Part shown: positions 1 to 9,981 of the stretch, piece by piece
Layout of the letters: every line of letters begins with the position of its first letter
Numbering within the stretch: the stretch's first letter is position 1
Source of the DNA: Metallosphaera sedula DSM 5348
Lineage (GTDB): Archaea > Thermoproteota > Thermoprotei_A > Sulfolobales > Sulfolobaceae
Length of the DNA stretch: 64,000 bases
Assembly (NCBI RefSeq): GCF_000016605.1
Contig: NC_009440.1
Coordinates: 744,001 to 808,000 of the forward strand
Reading direction: 5' to 3'
Position numbers and translations under genes: made by a program
The notes under the pieces: model-generated
Told to the model about the DNA's origin: nothing
What the model saw: only the letters and a program-made list of their open reading frames with translations
Database searches by the model: none

Positions 1-3000
1 AAAGTGGTTACAATTGCCCCTGAAAGGTTCGGTTTCTACTCTGTTTCTGATGAACACCTCTTCATCAATCCAGCCATGGACGGAGCATTGGCCATGGGAT
101 GGATAAGGGTTTTGGTTGACTTCCACTATTACGTGTATAAGGCTTATCTTGCTTCCACGGGACAAGGTCCAACGGTCCTTAACCCGATCACCTTGACGCC
201 GGTGCAACCTGCATACGACACCTCCTCTGGCCAACTGGTGATGCAGACGGTTACCCCATCTGGTCAAGTGCAGGCTATACCCAGTTTAGGTGATATTCCC
301 AGCACCGCCGTATTCCCGCATATTGACGAGGAGTTCTTGAGATACTACACCAACATGTCCTGGCTCGTCATAGTGAACCCTAACCCGCAGAACGGTGACG
401 CCCTAGATCCCACAGATCCGACTGCAGGGAATAACGTGGGGCTACACCTGAGGATGCCCGTTAACAACTCAGAGTACAGTGGCGCTCATCCATGGCTAGA
501 GGCCATTATGGGGAATGACGGCAACGTTTACTCCTATGTGGACACTCCATGGCAGAAAAACGTGATGCCAATCCTAACCATGGATGAGCTTCCCTCAAGC
601 ATGCAGTCAAGCATTGTGCAGGTTCCCTACAAGCTAAAGAATGGAACGTCAGTGAAAGTACCAGCTATCCAGGTCACAGTTCCCAAGGCCTTAGGTTCCT
701 CTGAGACCATAACGCTCACCGTTACGACTGCGTTCGAGCTATTTAGGGCCGAGCTTCTCAACTACGATCCATATACACCTTCATCTTCCTCACCACAATA
801 CGGAGCCCTTAACGTTGCTGAGCTCGCTGGTATTCCCCATAACACGATAGTTAGAATTGCCAATGAGCTTGCGACTGTCGCATTCCAGAAGTCGATCTAC
901 GAACCAGCTCAATGGGTTGACTACCTAGGTAGGTATCACGATCATGTTGTGGGAAGACCTGTCTCGATTTACTTCATGAGAGGTCTAGCTGCTCATGCCA
1001 ATGGGTTCATGAGCTCAGCTGCCTACTATTACCTTGTGCTGGCCCTGGGTGCCTGGGACAACCCTGGTGCCGATCTTTATAAGTATCCTTATCCGCACTA
1101 CTTCCCTGGTCATGCTGTACCTCCGCATCCCTTAGCTAACTCTCCACAGATTGACCCCAACATAGCTTCAGCTATAAGTGGGATGAACGTTACGATACCT
1201 AAGGGTAGATCTGGCTTCCTCAAGACGGAGTACATCTATAATGATGGCACCGTTGACATAAAGAAAGTCACTGTCGTGGGTGCAGGTCCCTACGGATATC
1301 CTGATGGACCAGATGATCTGGTACTATTCAGTACTGGAAGACCCTTACTCATCGACAGAGGTTACAGCTGGGAGATGCCTCTTTCCACGCAGAGGTCCAT
1401 TTCAGCAGTTGCTTACACAACATATTTCGCTAACAAGAATCCCAACCAGGTTATTCCGTATACCGTTAACGCAATGATGTGGTACATTACTGCTCCCTAC
1501 TGGAACAATGCCTACACTTTGACCGACCTATTACAGAAGGTCACAGAGAAGGGTAGCGATGGTAATTATGTAATTCCATTTACCATAAGCTTCGATCTCT
1601 TCATGCAGGAGACTAACAACGTTGTAGACCTGGTGATGCCAGACCTATCCTTCCTCGAGATATATGGTTTCCACAGCACCTTTGATAGACCCACCAGTCT
1701 ACCACAAGGTCCCTCCGATTCCTTGAACTGGCCCGCACTACCATCCATGTATCCGGTCCTATCTACAGGGGACACGTTACTGACCCTTCTATGGTTACTT
1801 AGGGCATATCCAGGGCAGAAATCCATAACACCTACCGATAATCCTCACTACACTACCCAAGATCCAATAACAGGTGGAAATCTGGTAAGCCCGGTCTCCG
1901 TTACGGACCCAATAACAGGAACTCAAATACTGACTCAAGGTCAACCTGGTCTAATCTCTTCTGCAATGTATATTCTGAAGTCCGGAACGTTACTAGCGGG
2001 ATATGGAAGTAACTTCGAGTATATCCTTGCAGACTCAGAGGGTAAACAGGTACCAAACCCACAGCAACTAAAGCTCTACGCCTCCTTCGTCCCAGCCTCC
2101 TCTAATCAGCAGAGTGTTATTAATCAGATACTAAGTAGTGTGCCATCTGGTCAGACCTTCTCCACAGCGCCTACATACAAGATTGGGGCAAGCGACAGGT
2201 CCTCAGGTACAGAACACTACTTCAGGATTCCGGTCAAGTTCCAGCCGGGCCTTCAAACAAAATTACAGAATATCATCAGCAAGTACGCTCCTAACATGTC
2301 CCTTAGTGACATCAATCCTGGATACGTCAAGGTAGGAAAGGGAGGCGCAGCGTACGTTCTTCCTCCTTCCATAAGGTACATGAGAAACGTAAACATGTTC
2401 TACTTCCTGGGATGGGGCGCTTATATGCCAGGAGGATATGGACCCATTGGACTGCCGTATGTCCACAGGATTTACTTGGAATACCTCCAGAAGTTCAGGT
2501 TAGCTGCAGCCGGAAAGTGGACAGGATACAATGCAGCTTACTATTACTACTACCAGCTGACTGGAAATTCCAACTTCAAGGTGCAGTCCGTGTTGCCGAA
2601 TGACAGCTATGGTCAAGCTCTGGCAAAGAACATACTGGACTATCACAGACCCTTCGGAGGGTATTATCCACCACCAGCTTGGGCTTCCAACATAACATCA
2701 GACGGGATCAATGAGAATGAGTATCCCTTAACGTTCTTTGTGAGAAGGCACGACAGGACATATCACACTTGGTCATTCAATGTTCCATGGTTAACTGCTA
2801 TCATGCCCTATACTCCAGTCATGCTAAGTTCCGCAGACCCCTACGTGCAGAGCATGGGGATACAGAGCGGTGACATGGTCCAGTTTGAGGCAATAAACGA
2901 ACCTTGGAGCGGTGGTCTCAGAACCACATTGACAGCTGTGGCATTCCTGGATAATGCCACCAGGCCCGGTGCAGCTTGGGTTGTAGTATCTGCCCAGGCT

Positions 3001-3510
3001 CTACCTGGATTCAGGGGACAGACTGCTGAGTCTCCGCAGGTGAAGTATAGCGTTCTAAATAACTGGGCCAATATCTCCTACATGCCACCATCTAGGGGAG
3101 GACAACTCTCTCCGACAACGGACAAGGCGTTCCCAATCATGTACCTAGATCCGATCACTGGTCAAACTTCATGGCACGATAGCAGGATAAAGATTGTGGG
3201 TAAGTCCTCTGCGACACAGGTACAGGTCACAGCTAACAAGTTCGTGTACATGGGCCAGGACTTCTCAAACCAGGATATTCTATCCACTATACTTAACCAA
3301 ATGGGAGGTCAGATATCTGTCAGCAACTCCCCATCTACCCCGACCTTTGCACAACCTGTGAATGTGCCTCACCTGAGATTTGATGCCAACAACATGACCT
3401 CCACAAGTATATGGAGCTACGTATCGCCAGGATCCCTGGCACCAGGTTACACCATAGGCAACTACAAGGTGAGGTTCGGTTTTGCGACCGATCCTTCAAG
3501 TCAAGGGTGA
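1..3510 (+). CDS. Molybdopterin oxidoreductase catalytic subunit, TtrA/PsrA/SreA-like (5' partial)
   Basis: The gene is open at the left edge, so the N-terminal [4Fe-4S] motif and the molybdenum ligand lie outside the window. Visible family landmarks are the segment [12 protein letters not shown] near the start (the usual pterin-domain PGTDxALA region), [19 protein letters not shown], the [17 protein letters not shown] segment (compare NExxxxADxVLPDxTxLE), and a C-terminal cofactor-binding domain around [10 protein letters not shown] and GIQSGDMV. The 1169 visible residues already exceed a whole TtrA or SreA. The next gene is the electron-transfer Fe-S subunit. Role inferred: reduction of a sulfur compound or another oxyanion at the membrane or cell surface. 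The substrate cannot be told from sequence. No membrane anchor gene is visible downstream; it may lie upstream. Confidence 0.85.
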   Translation, partial: KVVTIAPERFGFYSVSDEHLFINPAMDGALAMGWIRVLVDFHYYVYKAYLASTGQGPTVLNPITLTPVQPAYDTSSGQLVMQTVTPSGQVQAIPSLGDIPSTAVFPHIDEEFLRYYTNMSWLVIVNPNPQNGDALDPTDPTAGNNVGLHLRMPVNNSEYSGAHPWLEAIMGNDGNVYSYVDTPWQKNVMPILTMDELPSSMQSSIVQVPYKLKNGTSVKVPAIQVTVPKALGSSETITLTVTTAFELFRAELLNYDPYTPSSSSPQYGALNVAELAGIPHNTIVRIANELATVAFQKSIYEPAQWVDYLGRYHDHVVGRPVSIYFMRGLAAHANGFMSSAAYYYLVLALGAWDNPGADLYKYPYPHYFPGHAVPPHPLANSPQIDPNIASAISGMNVTIPKGRSGFLKTEYIYNDGTVDIKKVTVVGAGPYGYPDGPDDLVLFSTGRPLLIDRGYSWEMPLSTQRSISAVAYTTYFANKNPNQVIPYTVNAMMWYITAPYWNNAYTLTDLLQKVTEKGSDGNYVIPFTISFDLFMQETNNVVDLVMPDLSFLEIYGFHSTFDRPTSLPQGPSDSLNWPALPSMYPVLSTGDTLLTLLWLLRAYPGQKSITPTDNPHYTTQDPITGGNLVSPVSVTDPITGTQILTQGQPGLISSAMYILKSGTLLAGYGSNFEYILADSEGKQVPNPQQLKLYASFVPASSNQQSVINQILSSVPSGQTFSTAPTYKIGASDRSSGTEHYFRIPVKFQPGLQTKLQNIISKYAPNMSLSDINPGYVKVGKGGAAYVLPPSIRYMRNVNMFYFLGWGAYMPGGYGPIGLPYVHRIYLEYLQKFRLAAAGKWTGYNAAYYYYYQLTGNSNFKVQSVLPNDSYGQALAKNILDYHRPFGGYYPPPAWASNITSDGINENEYPLTFFVRRHDRTYHTWSFNVPWLTAIMPYTPVMLSSADPYVQSMGIQSGDMVQFEAINEPWSGGLRTTLTAVAFLDNATRPGAAWVVVSAQALPGFRGQTAESPQVKYSVLNNWANISYMPPSRGGQLSPTTDKAFPIMYLDPITGQTSWHDSRIKIVGKSSATQVQVTANKFVYMGQDFSNQDILSTILNQMGGQISVSNSPSTPTFAQPVNVPHLRFDANNMTSTSIWSYVSPGSLAPGYTIGNYKVRFGFATDPSSQG

Positions 3511-3528
3511 TTTTTCATTTCTCAGATT

Positions 3529-3537
3529 GAGGTGATC
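3529..3537 (+). promoter_or_regulatory. Strong Shine-Dalgarno site GAGGTGATC of the Fe-S subunit gene
   Basis: GAGGTGATC ends 3 nt before the ATG at 3541 and complements the archaeal 16S rRNA 3' end (GATCACCTC). It marks an operon-internal start. The same GGTGATC core recurs at 4379-4385 before the chaperone gene. Confidence 0.75.
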
Positions 3538-3540
3538 TAA

Positions 3541-4371
3541 ATGTCCCAAACCCCACAAATTCAACTAGATATAAGACAAGGCGGAGTCCAGAAGGCTCTG
3601 CCCTATACCCCTGTGGCTAACTACGCGATCATAACTGACCTAAACAAGTGCTTCGGTTGTGCAGGTTGTCAGATGTCTTGTAAGGAGTGGAACACCTCAG
3701 GAATGTTCGGACCCTTACCTGACCTGGATCCCTACGGCAACCTTGATGTCATGTTCTGGCTAAGGGTACTCTACGTCGAGGTTGGTAATTATCCTCAAAC
3801 CAAGGTTTACAACATCCCCATAAACTGCTTCCACTGCATGAATGCTCCCTGCGTAGAGGTTTGTCCCGTTGGCGCTACCTTCAAGAGGACGCAGGACGGA
3901 ATAGTGCTCGTGGATTATGAGGAATGCATAGGAACTAAGTACTGCATTTACGCCTGCCCCTACGGTAACAGGTTCTTCGACTACGTTGAGGGCGTAACAA
4001 AGAAGTGCACTCACTGCTTCGACAGGATTTATGATCCAACACTTCCACCCGAGGAAAGAATACCCGCCTGCATTCACGGATGTATGGTTCAGGCAAGGAT
4101 ATGGGCAAACAGGTTAGACCCCACAGACCCAGGGAATATCCTCTTTGTGGATAAGGGAGGATTTGTCCTTGGACCAGAGACAGGAGCTAACCCAGCTAGC
4201 GGTTACCTGCCCTGGCACAGCGCATATGCAGCTGACAATGACGTGGAATTGCTAAGCGAGTCACAGTACTACAATGTCTGGACCTCTAACGGAGTGGTTC
4301 AGCTAGGCGCACAGGGGAACAACTCGACCTACACGGAGAGTAGTGGTTCAAACTCCAATTCAAGTTCTTGA
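3541..4371 (+). CDS. Four-cluster ferredoxin-type electron transfer subunit (NrfC/DmsB/TtrB-like)
   Basis: The 276-residue protein has four cysteine groups typical of the beta subunit of complex Fe-S molybdoenzymes: [13 protein letters not shown] (about residues 39-51), [14 protein letters not shown] (about 97-110), [12 protein letters not shown] (about 128-139) and CTHCFD followed by ACIHGC. It would pass electrons between a quinol-linked partner and the molybdenum subunit encoded just upstream. No Tat or Sec signal is evident at the N terminus; such subunits usually travel with the catalytic subunit. The tail after residue 255 is a low-complexity Ser/Asn stretch. The start is fixed by the strong ribosome-binding site 3 nt upstream. 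The next gene, a TorD-like chaperone, fits the same complex. Confidence 0.9.
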   Translation: MSQTPQIQLDIRQGGVQKALPYTPVANYAIITDLNKCFGCAGCQMSCKEWNTSGMFGPLPDLDPYGNLDVMFWLRVLYVEVGNYPQTKVYNIPINCFHCMNAPCVEVCPVGATFKRTQDGIVLVDYEECIGTKYCIYACPYGNRFFDYVEGVTKKCTHCFDRIYDPTLPPEERIPACIHGCMVQARIWANRLDPTDPGNILFVDKGGFVLGPETGANPASGYLPWHSAYAADNDVELLSESQYYNVWTSNGVVQLGAQGNNSTYTESSGSNSNSSS

Positions 4372-4379
4372 TTTTTTAG

Positions 4380-5042
4380 GTGATCCATCTGTCTGTTTCT
4401 ATCTTGGATGTTTTGAACGTGAGGCACTCCACTTACGACATGTTTTCAGACCTGTTCCTATACAAGTTTGACGTTAATGAGTACCAGCAATTACTGGAGA
4501 AGATCAGAACCCTAGAGGAGAAGCTTGGCAAGTACATGGAGGAAACTGGGGTAGAGATCACGGAGATCAGGAAAGTGTTGGAGGAAAACAAGAGGAGCGA
4601 TTACCTAATAGAGTACTCGTCCCTTTTCATTGCTGGAGTTGGGGTGAAGCCCCTTATCCCAGTGGAGAGCAAGAGGCTGTTCTCCCTCATGGGCGAGAGA
4701 GTCGCTACGTTCAAGTATAGTGACGTGGTGAGATTTTACAGCTCGAGGGGACTGGTGCCTAAGTTGGGATCGCAGTTCAGTCCTGAACCGGATCACATCT
4801 CCTCTCTGTTCGCCTTTATGTCACTTCTGGTGGAAGAGGAATTTCACAATAGAAGTACAGGGAAAGATGCATTTAAGGTAGTTCAGGACCAGAAGAACTT
4901 CGCAACATCGCACCTCTTCTCTTGGATACCAGACTGGATAAACGACGTTGTTCATGATCCAAGATCGAGGATATACAAGGTAGTTTGCTCTCAACTGGGT
5001 AACTGGTTAAAGTTTGAGAAGGACTTCCTAGGTGAAAGGTAG
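4380..5042 (+). CDS. TorD/DmsD-family molybdoenzyme assembly chaperone
   Basis: The all-helical protein of about 220 residues contains TorD-family landmarks: [11 protein letters not shown] near residue 78, [11 protein letters not shown] near 137, and a late HLFSWIPDW. Such chaperones bind the signal peptide of the molybdenum subunit and time cofactor insertion before export. The start is uncertain. GTG at 4380 overlaps a GGTGATC ribosome-binding core (4379-4385). CTG at 4389 sits at the same 3-nt distance from that core as the ATG of the preceding gene. An in-frame ATG lies at 4437. The stop overlaps the next gene by one base, so translation is probably coupled. Confidence 0.75.
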   Translation: MIHLSVSILDVLNVRHSTYDMFSDLFLYKFDVNEYQQLLEKIRTLEEKLGKYMEETGVEITEIRKVLEENKRSDYLIEYSSLFIAGVGVKPLIPVESKRLFSLMGERVATFKYSDVVRFYSSRGLVPKLGSQFSPEPDHISSLFAFMSLLVEEEFHNRSTGKDAFKVVQDQKNFATSHLFSWIPDWINDVVHDPRSRIYKVVCSQLGNWLKFEKDFLGER

Positions 5043-6517
5043 TGCTCAACGCGGGACTCCTAGTATCCAAGAGGGCTAGGGAAATAGTGGGGGATGAGGT
5101 TCTCAAAACGGTGTTTGAGGAGGCCAAGCTCTCCTATGTGGCTGAGATAGGGGATTTTATCTTCGAGGACCTGAAACAGAACGACGTCAAGTCCCTCTTG
5201 GTAATAAATGACGGAGGTAGAGAGACATGGATGGAGGACATTGACCAGAGGCTCGGAATATCTCCGCTAGCCGTGATCACAATACCCTACACCTGGTTTG
5301 AAGGTAAGAGTCAGGATTTCACGCTAGCCCTCCTCACGGGTTACTCTCTCAGGGCTGAACTCATGGACTTGGTGTACAGGGTTCAGCCTACCAGGTCTTC
5401 CCCAATCTCAAGGAGATCGCTTATCAAGTTGAAGGTATATGAATACAAGCCCTACCCAGTCCTCTACGACGAGGTTCACGCAGAGCGGGAGATAAACAGG
5501 GCCGTCGAGGCCTGTCCACTTAACCTAGTGGTGAAGACGCCTGAGGGACCCTCAGTGGGATCCCCAGAGAAGTGTACCGCCTGCGGGTACTGCAGCGCCT
5601 CCTCATTTCTAGGATATTTTGAAGTTCCAACGGCCACAACAGATCAGGTTGTTGCATTTATTAATGCAGTGGTGAAGTATTACTCCAAACCAGCCTCGTT
5701 ACTGTTCACAGATGGGATGCCCTCAAAAATAGTTGAGGGAGTTTTCCCGTTTGTCATGCCCTGCGTAGCCTCAGTTCACGACTCCTTTGTCCTGGCAAGT
5801 TACGCTAGCGGATTGACGCCCATAGTTCACGTGTCGTCAACCTGTGGCACTAGGGATATGGCCCTGAAGAGACTAGAGGAGATCCCTTCACACTTCCCAG
5901 GAACTGACCTGAAGGTGAGGAAGGCCAAGGATGATGAGGAGCTGAGAAAAGTGCTCGAGGCACCTCCCCTAGATCTGGGGAGGTCGGAGATTCCCCTTGA
6001 CGTACCTCTTCACAGGAGCAGGAGGAGATCTCTCCTCATCTGGTCAATTGAGGAGATGCCAAGAAAGGCCTCCATGAATCAGGACGACGTCGTACCTGGC
6101 GTCTACAATGTGGTCGTGGATCCCAATAAGTGCGTTCTATGCGGAGTCTGCGTGAGGGCTTGTCAAATGCTTGTACCAGACCTTAAGGGCAACGACGCTC
6201 TCGAACTAACCTACAATATACCGTACTGTATAGGATCTGAGAGATGCGTAAAGAATTGCCCAGAGAATGCGGTCTCTGTGACAGGTTTCGCGAAGATCTC
6301 AGACCTTAAAAAGAAGCTCATGAATAAGACCAATGTTGCCAAGTGTAGGATATGCGGAAAACCCATTGGGTCGGAGAAGGTCAAGGTAAGGGTGGACTCC
6401 ATGTTGATCTCTCAAGGATTTCAGGGAACTGCACAGTACACGGACGTGTGTAACGAATGCAAGCAGAAGGAGTTAACTAAAATATGGCTAGAGAGACTTC
6501 TAAGTGGTAAGAGATGA
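5042..6517 (+). CDS. Multi-cluster iron-sulfur protein of the molybdoenzyme operon
   Basis: The 491-residue protein starts at a GTG overlapping the previous stop. The first 150 residues match nothing I recognise. A ferredoxin-like group follows (ACPLNLV, then CTACGYC, residues about 158-187). Next is a region around VMPCVASVHDSFVLASYASG and STCGTRD that resembles the MvhD-type hydrogenase Fe-S domain; this is a weak call. The C-terminal third carries CVLCGVCVRACQM and CIGSERCVKNCPENAV, two normal ferredoxin motifs, then CRICGKPI ... CNECK, a probable zinc ribbon. It is likely an electron carrier or assembly factor for the upstream reductase. It overlaps the next gene by 4 nt. Confidence 0.7.
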   Translation: MLNAGLLVSKRAREIVGDEVLKTVFEEAKLSYVAEIGDFIFEDLKQNDVKSLLVINDGGRETWMEDIDQRLGISPLAVITIPYTWFEGKSQDFTLALLTGYSLRAELMDLVYRVQPTRSSPISRRSLIKLKVYEYKPYPVLYDEVHAEREINRAVEACPLNLVVKTPEGPSVGSPEKCTACGYCSASSFLGYFEVPTATTDQVVAFINAVVKYYSKPASLLFTDGMPSKIVEGVFPFVMPCVASVHDSFVLASYASGLTPIVHVSSTCGTRDMALKRLEEIPSHFPGTDLKVRKAKDDEELRKVLEAPPLDLGRSEIPLDVPLHRSRRRSLLIWSIEEMPRKASMNQDDVVPGVYNVVVDPNKCVLCGVCVRACQMLVPDLKGNDALELTYNIPYCIGSERCVKNCPENAVSVTGFAKISDLKKKLMNKTNVAKCRICGKPIGSEKVKVRVDSMLISQGFQGTAQYTDVCNECKQKELTKIWLERLLSGKR

Positions 6518-7092
6518 TACCCTATCTCATTGACGTAGAATCCGTGTTCGACTTCTCTTCGGTAAAGGGAATTGACCTCTATCACGAGGTTGCCAGCTCA
6601 ATTCCTAGGTATTATCAGCCTAAGGATCTGGTAAACATCGTGTTGGGCAAGCTGGATCTCGCCTCGGTGAAGCCGTATCAAGATGCCCTCTTCCTGGAAG
6701 AACTGAACTATAGGGTGAGGATCTTCCTTGTCACTAACCTTCCGAAGTTAGAGATCAAGTCCTTACTCATGAGACATAACCTAGACGTGTTTGTACAGGA
6801 TGTTATATCTCCCGAGGACGTGAATAGATATCTACCCTCGCAAGAGATATTTTCACATGCTGCAAGGAGAGCCAATACCGTGTTGGGAGTAATGAACTTC
6901 GTTACGCCACGCGTAGGATTTGCAATCAAGGCGAGATCGTTAGGGTTGAAGGTGACTTTACTCAGGAACAAGGCGACCCTTCCCCAAGATCTAGGGATAG
7001 GGTTTAAGCCCGACTTGATCACCTTGGCTGAAAGCGTTGCACAGCATAAGGTGGACTCCACAATGGGAGACTCGGCGCTGAGGTGTACTTGA
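6514..7092 (+). CDS. Degenerate HAD-superfamily protein
   Basis: The 192-residue protein is not annotated easily, but its layout follows a HAD hydrolase. LIDVESVFDF (residues 5-14) sits where FDVYGTLFD stands in L-2-haloacid dehalogenase types. RIFLVTNLPK (about 69-78) fits motif II with its Ser/Thr. YLPSQEIFSHAARRAN (about 107-122) fits the xPxPEIFxxAL segment, and VTPRVGFAIKARSLGLKVTL replaces the usual GDSxxDxxAAxxAG motif. The first Asp is kept. The second acidic residue of motif I, the motif III Lys and the motif IV acids appear lost, so catalysis is doubtful. A structural or chaperone role in the operon is inferred. Confidence 0.5.
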   Translation: MIPYLIDVESVFDFSSVKGIDLYHEVASSIPRYYQPKDLVNIVLGKLDLASVKPYQDALFLEELNYRVRIFLVTNLPKLEIKSLLMRHNLDVFVQDVISPEDVNRYLPSQEIFSHAARRANTVLGVMNFVTPRVGFAIKARSLGLKVTLLRNKATLPQDLGIGFKPDLITLAESVAQHKVDSTMGDSALRCT

Positions 7093-7496
7093 TGGTCATG
7101 GACACAGAGATCTTCTCCTGGTTCAAGGAGCTTGGCATGAAAGTGGACAAGGTAACTAGTGGAGGAGTATATTTTCACTTTACTGTCTCACCTCCCATGG
7201 GAGGTCTTCCAGTCTCCGTGATAAGGACGGCACCTGAGTCGACTTACTATATCGTTGCTGTTATTCTTGATCTGGATCAGTCCAAGTTTAAGGAGAGACC
7301 TGACCTTGTGTCACAGATAAAGAGGGAATTGTTAAGGCTCAACGTGGAGTTCTTCTTTACCCCTGACGAGAAGGCCCCTAGGAGCGTGCAGATAGCGAGG
7401 ATTCTTTTTGCTGAGGGTTTAACCAAGAATGAGGCCTTAAGTACCGTAACCCTAATCAAGAACTCTGCTCTCCTTATCCTAGAACTCCAAAAGTAA
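7092..7496 (+). CDS. Small conserved-looking protein of the molybdoenzyme operon, function unknown
   Basis: I choose ATG 7092, which overlaps the upstream TGA and follows a GAGGTG ribosome-binding site by 7 nt; a GTG at 7083 is possible. The protein is then 134 residues. It has alternating beta strands (VYFHFTVSP, STYYIVAVILDL), then helices and the ending SALLILELQK. This alpha/beta layout resembles DUF2299 or YbjN/CesT-like chaperone folds; that is a guess from pattern only. It is the last gene of the unit: a fresh promoter precedes the next gene. Confidence 0.6.
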   Translation: MVMDTEIFSWFKELGMKVDKVTSGGVYFHFTVSPPMGGLPVSVIRTAPESTYYIVAVILDLDQSKFKERPDLVSQIKRELLRLNVEFFFTPDEKAPRSVQIARILFAEGLTKNEALSTVTLIKNSALLILELQK

Positions 7497-7518
7497 TATT
7501 TTTGTGGAATCTTAACAC

Positions 7519-8442
7519 ATGGTTATGTCAAGAAACGAAAGTAGAATACTAGCCCTTACAATCTCGTCTATTATTGCAATGATAGTTATAGGAGGAGCAA
7601 TTTACGTTCTAGGCTCCATGAAGTTGCTACCTGGAAACTACATCCTCTATCTGGAGTTGGTGATCTGGATAGTTGGAGTTCTCCTAGTTACTTACCTTTT
7701 CTCTGTCCTGATTAGGAGGCGTCTCTCCACTGTAATTGGGGTAGATAACGCATCCTCGCTAGGTTTCGTAATCCGGGTTATAGGCTATGCCCTAGCCCTT
7801 GCGGGCGCAGTGTCTGTATTCAAGGTTGGTTTAGGTGAAGCCCTAGCGGCGGGAGGATTTGCAGGCCTAGTTCTCGGACTTGCATCTCAAGACGTTCTCT
7901 CTAACGTATTTGGAGGAATCATGCTCCTCTTATCTCGTCCATATAAGGTTGGACAACGCATAACAGTGTCAACGTGGCAATACGGCCTAGACTTTCCTAC
8001 CTATTCGCCCAAGTACTTTTCCACAGACTATCTAATACCTGGATACACAGGCACAGTGGTCGACATTACTCTCCTCTACACCATTATACAGACCGACGAG
8101 TTGGCGGAGTTGAGGATACCGAACAGCATCATGATACAAGCAGCTATCTTTGTCCACGATAAGGAGGAAAAACGCAAGGTGAGGACCAGGTACGAGATCT
8201 CAAAGGATTTCGACCCAGACATGGTTGCAGAGAAGATAAAGGAAGAACTGAGCCATATGGACAACCTACTCGCTCCGCCAGTTGTTAGGGTACTTGAAGC
8301 AACTCAAACAACCTTCGTCTTTGGAATTGATGTGATTGCTAAGTCTGTATATGAAGAACCAGTTAGGAGCGAAGTAATAAAGAGGGTTACAAGAGTAGTT
8401 AGATCTCTTTCTCAGGAAGAGAAAGTAAATGGAAGTAAATAG
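7519..8442 (+). CDS. mscS: MscS-family mechanosensitive channel
   Basis: The 307-residue membrane protein has four hydrophobic segments in its first half (about residues 10-33, 40-62, 77-98 and 103-135). The pore-lining helix and beta entry are typical: GEALAAGGFAGLVLGLASQD, then NVFGGIMLLLSRPYKVGQRI. The C-terminal domain carries the usual DITLLYTII and RIPNSIMIQ segments. It should open under membrane tension and release solutes. A TATA-like TAATATTTTT about 25 nt before ATG 7519 implies a leaderless transcript. The protein is about the length of E. coli MscS, with a longer beta domain because of an insertion around residues 158-175. Confidence 0.9.
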   Translation: MVMSRNESRILALTISSIIAMIVIGGAIYVLGSMKLLPGNYILYLELVIWIVGVLLVTYLFSVLIRRRLSTVIGVDNASSLGFVIRVIGYALALAGAVSVFKVGLGEALAAGGFAGLVLGLASQDVLSNVFGGIMLLLSRPYKVGQRITVSTWQYGLDFPTYSPKYFSTDYLIPGYTGTVVDITLLYTIIQTDELAELRIPNSIMIQAAIFVHDKEEKRKVRTRYEISKDFDPDMVAEKIKEELSHMDNLLAPPVVRVLEATQTTFVFGIDVIAKSVYEEPVRSEVIKRVTRVVRSLSQEEKVNGSK

Positions 8443-8473
8443 AATTTTTAATCTCTAAAGAGTAACAGTTGCT

Positions 8474-8947
8474 ATGACCAAGGAGTTAACTCCTCTCGAG
8501 AGACTCCAGCTAATAGTTCCCGGGTACAGGGGGTACAAGGCAAAGGATCTGATCAGACAGGACGACTTCCTAATAAGGTCATCAGTTAAGACTAAGCTAG
8601 AGAACGCATTGAATAAGATTGCGGAACTGGAGGCTCAAATAGTTTCCACCTCTCCCTTCTCTCCAGAGCTCAAGAAGCTTGAGTTCCTTGCATCAAAGAT
8701 CAGAACCCTAGTATCTGAAATGGTCGCATCTCAGGGAGGAGGAGCAGATGTGTATGCAAGATACAAGATAACCACTGAAGCCCTTGATGAGATAGTAAAG
8801 AATGATCTAAACATGATAAATATAGCAAATCAAATCTACAATGACATAAGTGCCGGGAGAGTTGACTCCATAGATTCAATGCTGAATCAATTGCGCGAAG
8901 TGTTGGTGAGAAGGCAGGAGCTATTCTTCCCGCAGGAATACAGATGA
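8474..8947 (+). CDS. Helical protein of unknown function
   Basis: The 157-residue protein is predicted to be almost wholly alpha-helical, with heptad-like stretches at about residues 34-80 (KLENALNKIAELEAQIV) and 95-145. It has no transmembrane segment or known motif that I recognise. A TATA-like GAATTTTTAATC is centred 26 nt before the ATG, so it has its own leaderless transcript. It sits between an MscS channel and an SPFH protein, which hints at the cell envelope but does not prove it. Confidence 0.6.
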   Translation: MTKELTPLERLQLIVPGYRGYKAKDLIRQDDFLIRSSVKTKLENALNKIAELEAQIVSTSPFSPELKKLEFLASKIRTLVSEMVASQGGGADVYARYKITTEALDEIVKNDLNMINIANQIYNDISAGRVDSIDSMLNQLREVLVRRQELFFPQEYR

Positions 8948-9102
8948 TTCTTGAAAGCTCTTTTACTTTTAGTGTTCTAAAACAACATTCTATACTCTAT
9001 AAAGTCACTATTTATCAGGGATTAATGTAATGTGTAAAGCAACTTTAACTCAAGGAGAAAAAAATGTGAAAAGATTTAAAATATAGTATGCAAGTGATTC
9101 AT

Positions 9103-9981
9103 ATGTCGCTACAATTCAGAGGTCAAGTAATTAGTACGGAGAGAGAAGATGGAAGTTCCTTCATGGCTCCAGATGTTCTAGTTTTCAGGTATCCTAGGGA
9201 GCAGGTTACTTCAAAGTCTATTTTCATTGTTCAACCTACGGAGAACTGCGTCGTAATTATTCAGGGACAGGTGCAGGCGGTACTCCCTTCTGGTACGCAC
9301 AATATACAATCTCCTCAGAACCCACTATCCTCGTTTATGGCTAAGTTCAGGTATAACCAGCTACCGTTTGATACGATTGCGCTGTTCATATCAATGACAA
9401 GGCATGAGGTCAGAATCCAAGGCAAGAGTCAGACAGACGATTTAGTCCCGTTGGATTATGAAGTTGCAGTGTATTACAGAGTAACTGACGCTGCTAAATT
9501 GACAGTGAACGTTCAATTTGCAGGTGCTTTCTTCAAGGACGGAGACTTGGCAGCATACCTAGCGCCTATTATTGATCAAGAGGTTAGTTCGATTCTGAAC
9601 CAGGTTAAACTGGTAGACGTTTACAAGAAGTTTGGGGACATCTCCATGGCTGTCACTGCAGCCCTGAAGCAATTCTTGGCAGAACTTGGAGTAGAGCTGA
9701 TTTCAGTTAGGGTAACAAGACTAATCCCAGAGGACCCTGAACTCAGGAGAATAATTCAGCTAAGGGACTTAGGCCTAGAAGTTGAGATGGCCGTGAGAAT
9801 GGGATTAGCGAGGATACTTACTGAGCAGGGCAATCCAGCTAGCGTGAACATGGCCATAGGGACTCCCTACTATCCAAACCTCTCCACACTTGTCAACTTG
9901 CCCCAGAGGCTCTTCCAGGTCTCCATGGGGTCTGGGAAGGAGGGTGAGAGTGACGAGCAAAATAAACCCAAGAGCTCTTAG
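9103..9981 (+). CDS. SPFH/Band 7 domain protein (stomatin/flotillin-like)
   Basis: ATG 9103 is preferred over ATG 9088, because the TATA element TTTAAAATA (9075-9083) is about 24 nt upstream of 9103 and much too close to 9088. The 292-residue protein has a beta-rich SPFH core with QVQAVLPSGTHNIQSP, VPLDYEVAVYYRVTD and LAAYLAPIIDQEVSSILNQ, followed by a helix and the strand ELISVRVTRLIP typical of the family. No clear N-terminal membrane hairpin is present, so attachment may come from the overlapping membrane protein downstream. SPFH proteins form rings or scaffolds on membranes and often guard proteases or channels. Confidence 0.85.
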   Translation: MSLQFRGQVISTEREDGSSFMAPDVLVFRYPREQVTSKSIFIVQPTENCVVIIQGQVQAVLPSGTHNIQSPQNPLSSFMAKFRYNQLPFDTIALFISMTRHEVRIQGKSQTDDLVPLDYEVAVYYRVTDAAKLTVNVQFAGAFFKDGDLAAYLAPIIDQEVSSILNQVKLVDVYKKFGDISMAVTAALKQFLAELGVELISVRVTRLIPEDPELRRIIQLRDLGLEVEMAVRMGLARILTEQGNPASVNMAIGTPYYPNLSTLVNLPQRLFQVSMGSGKEGESDEQNKPKSS

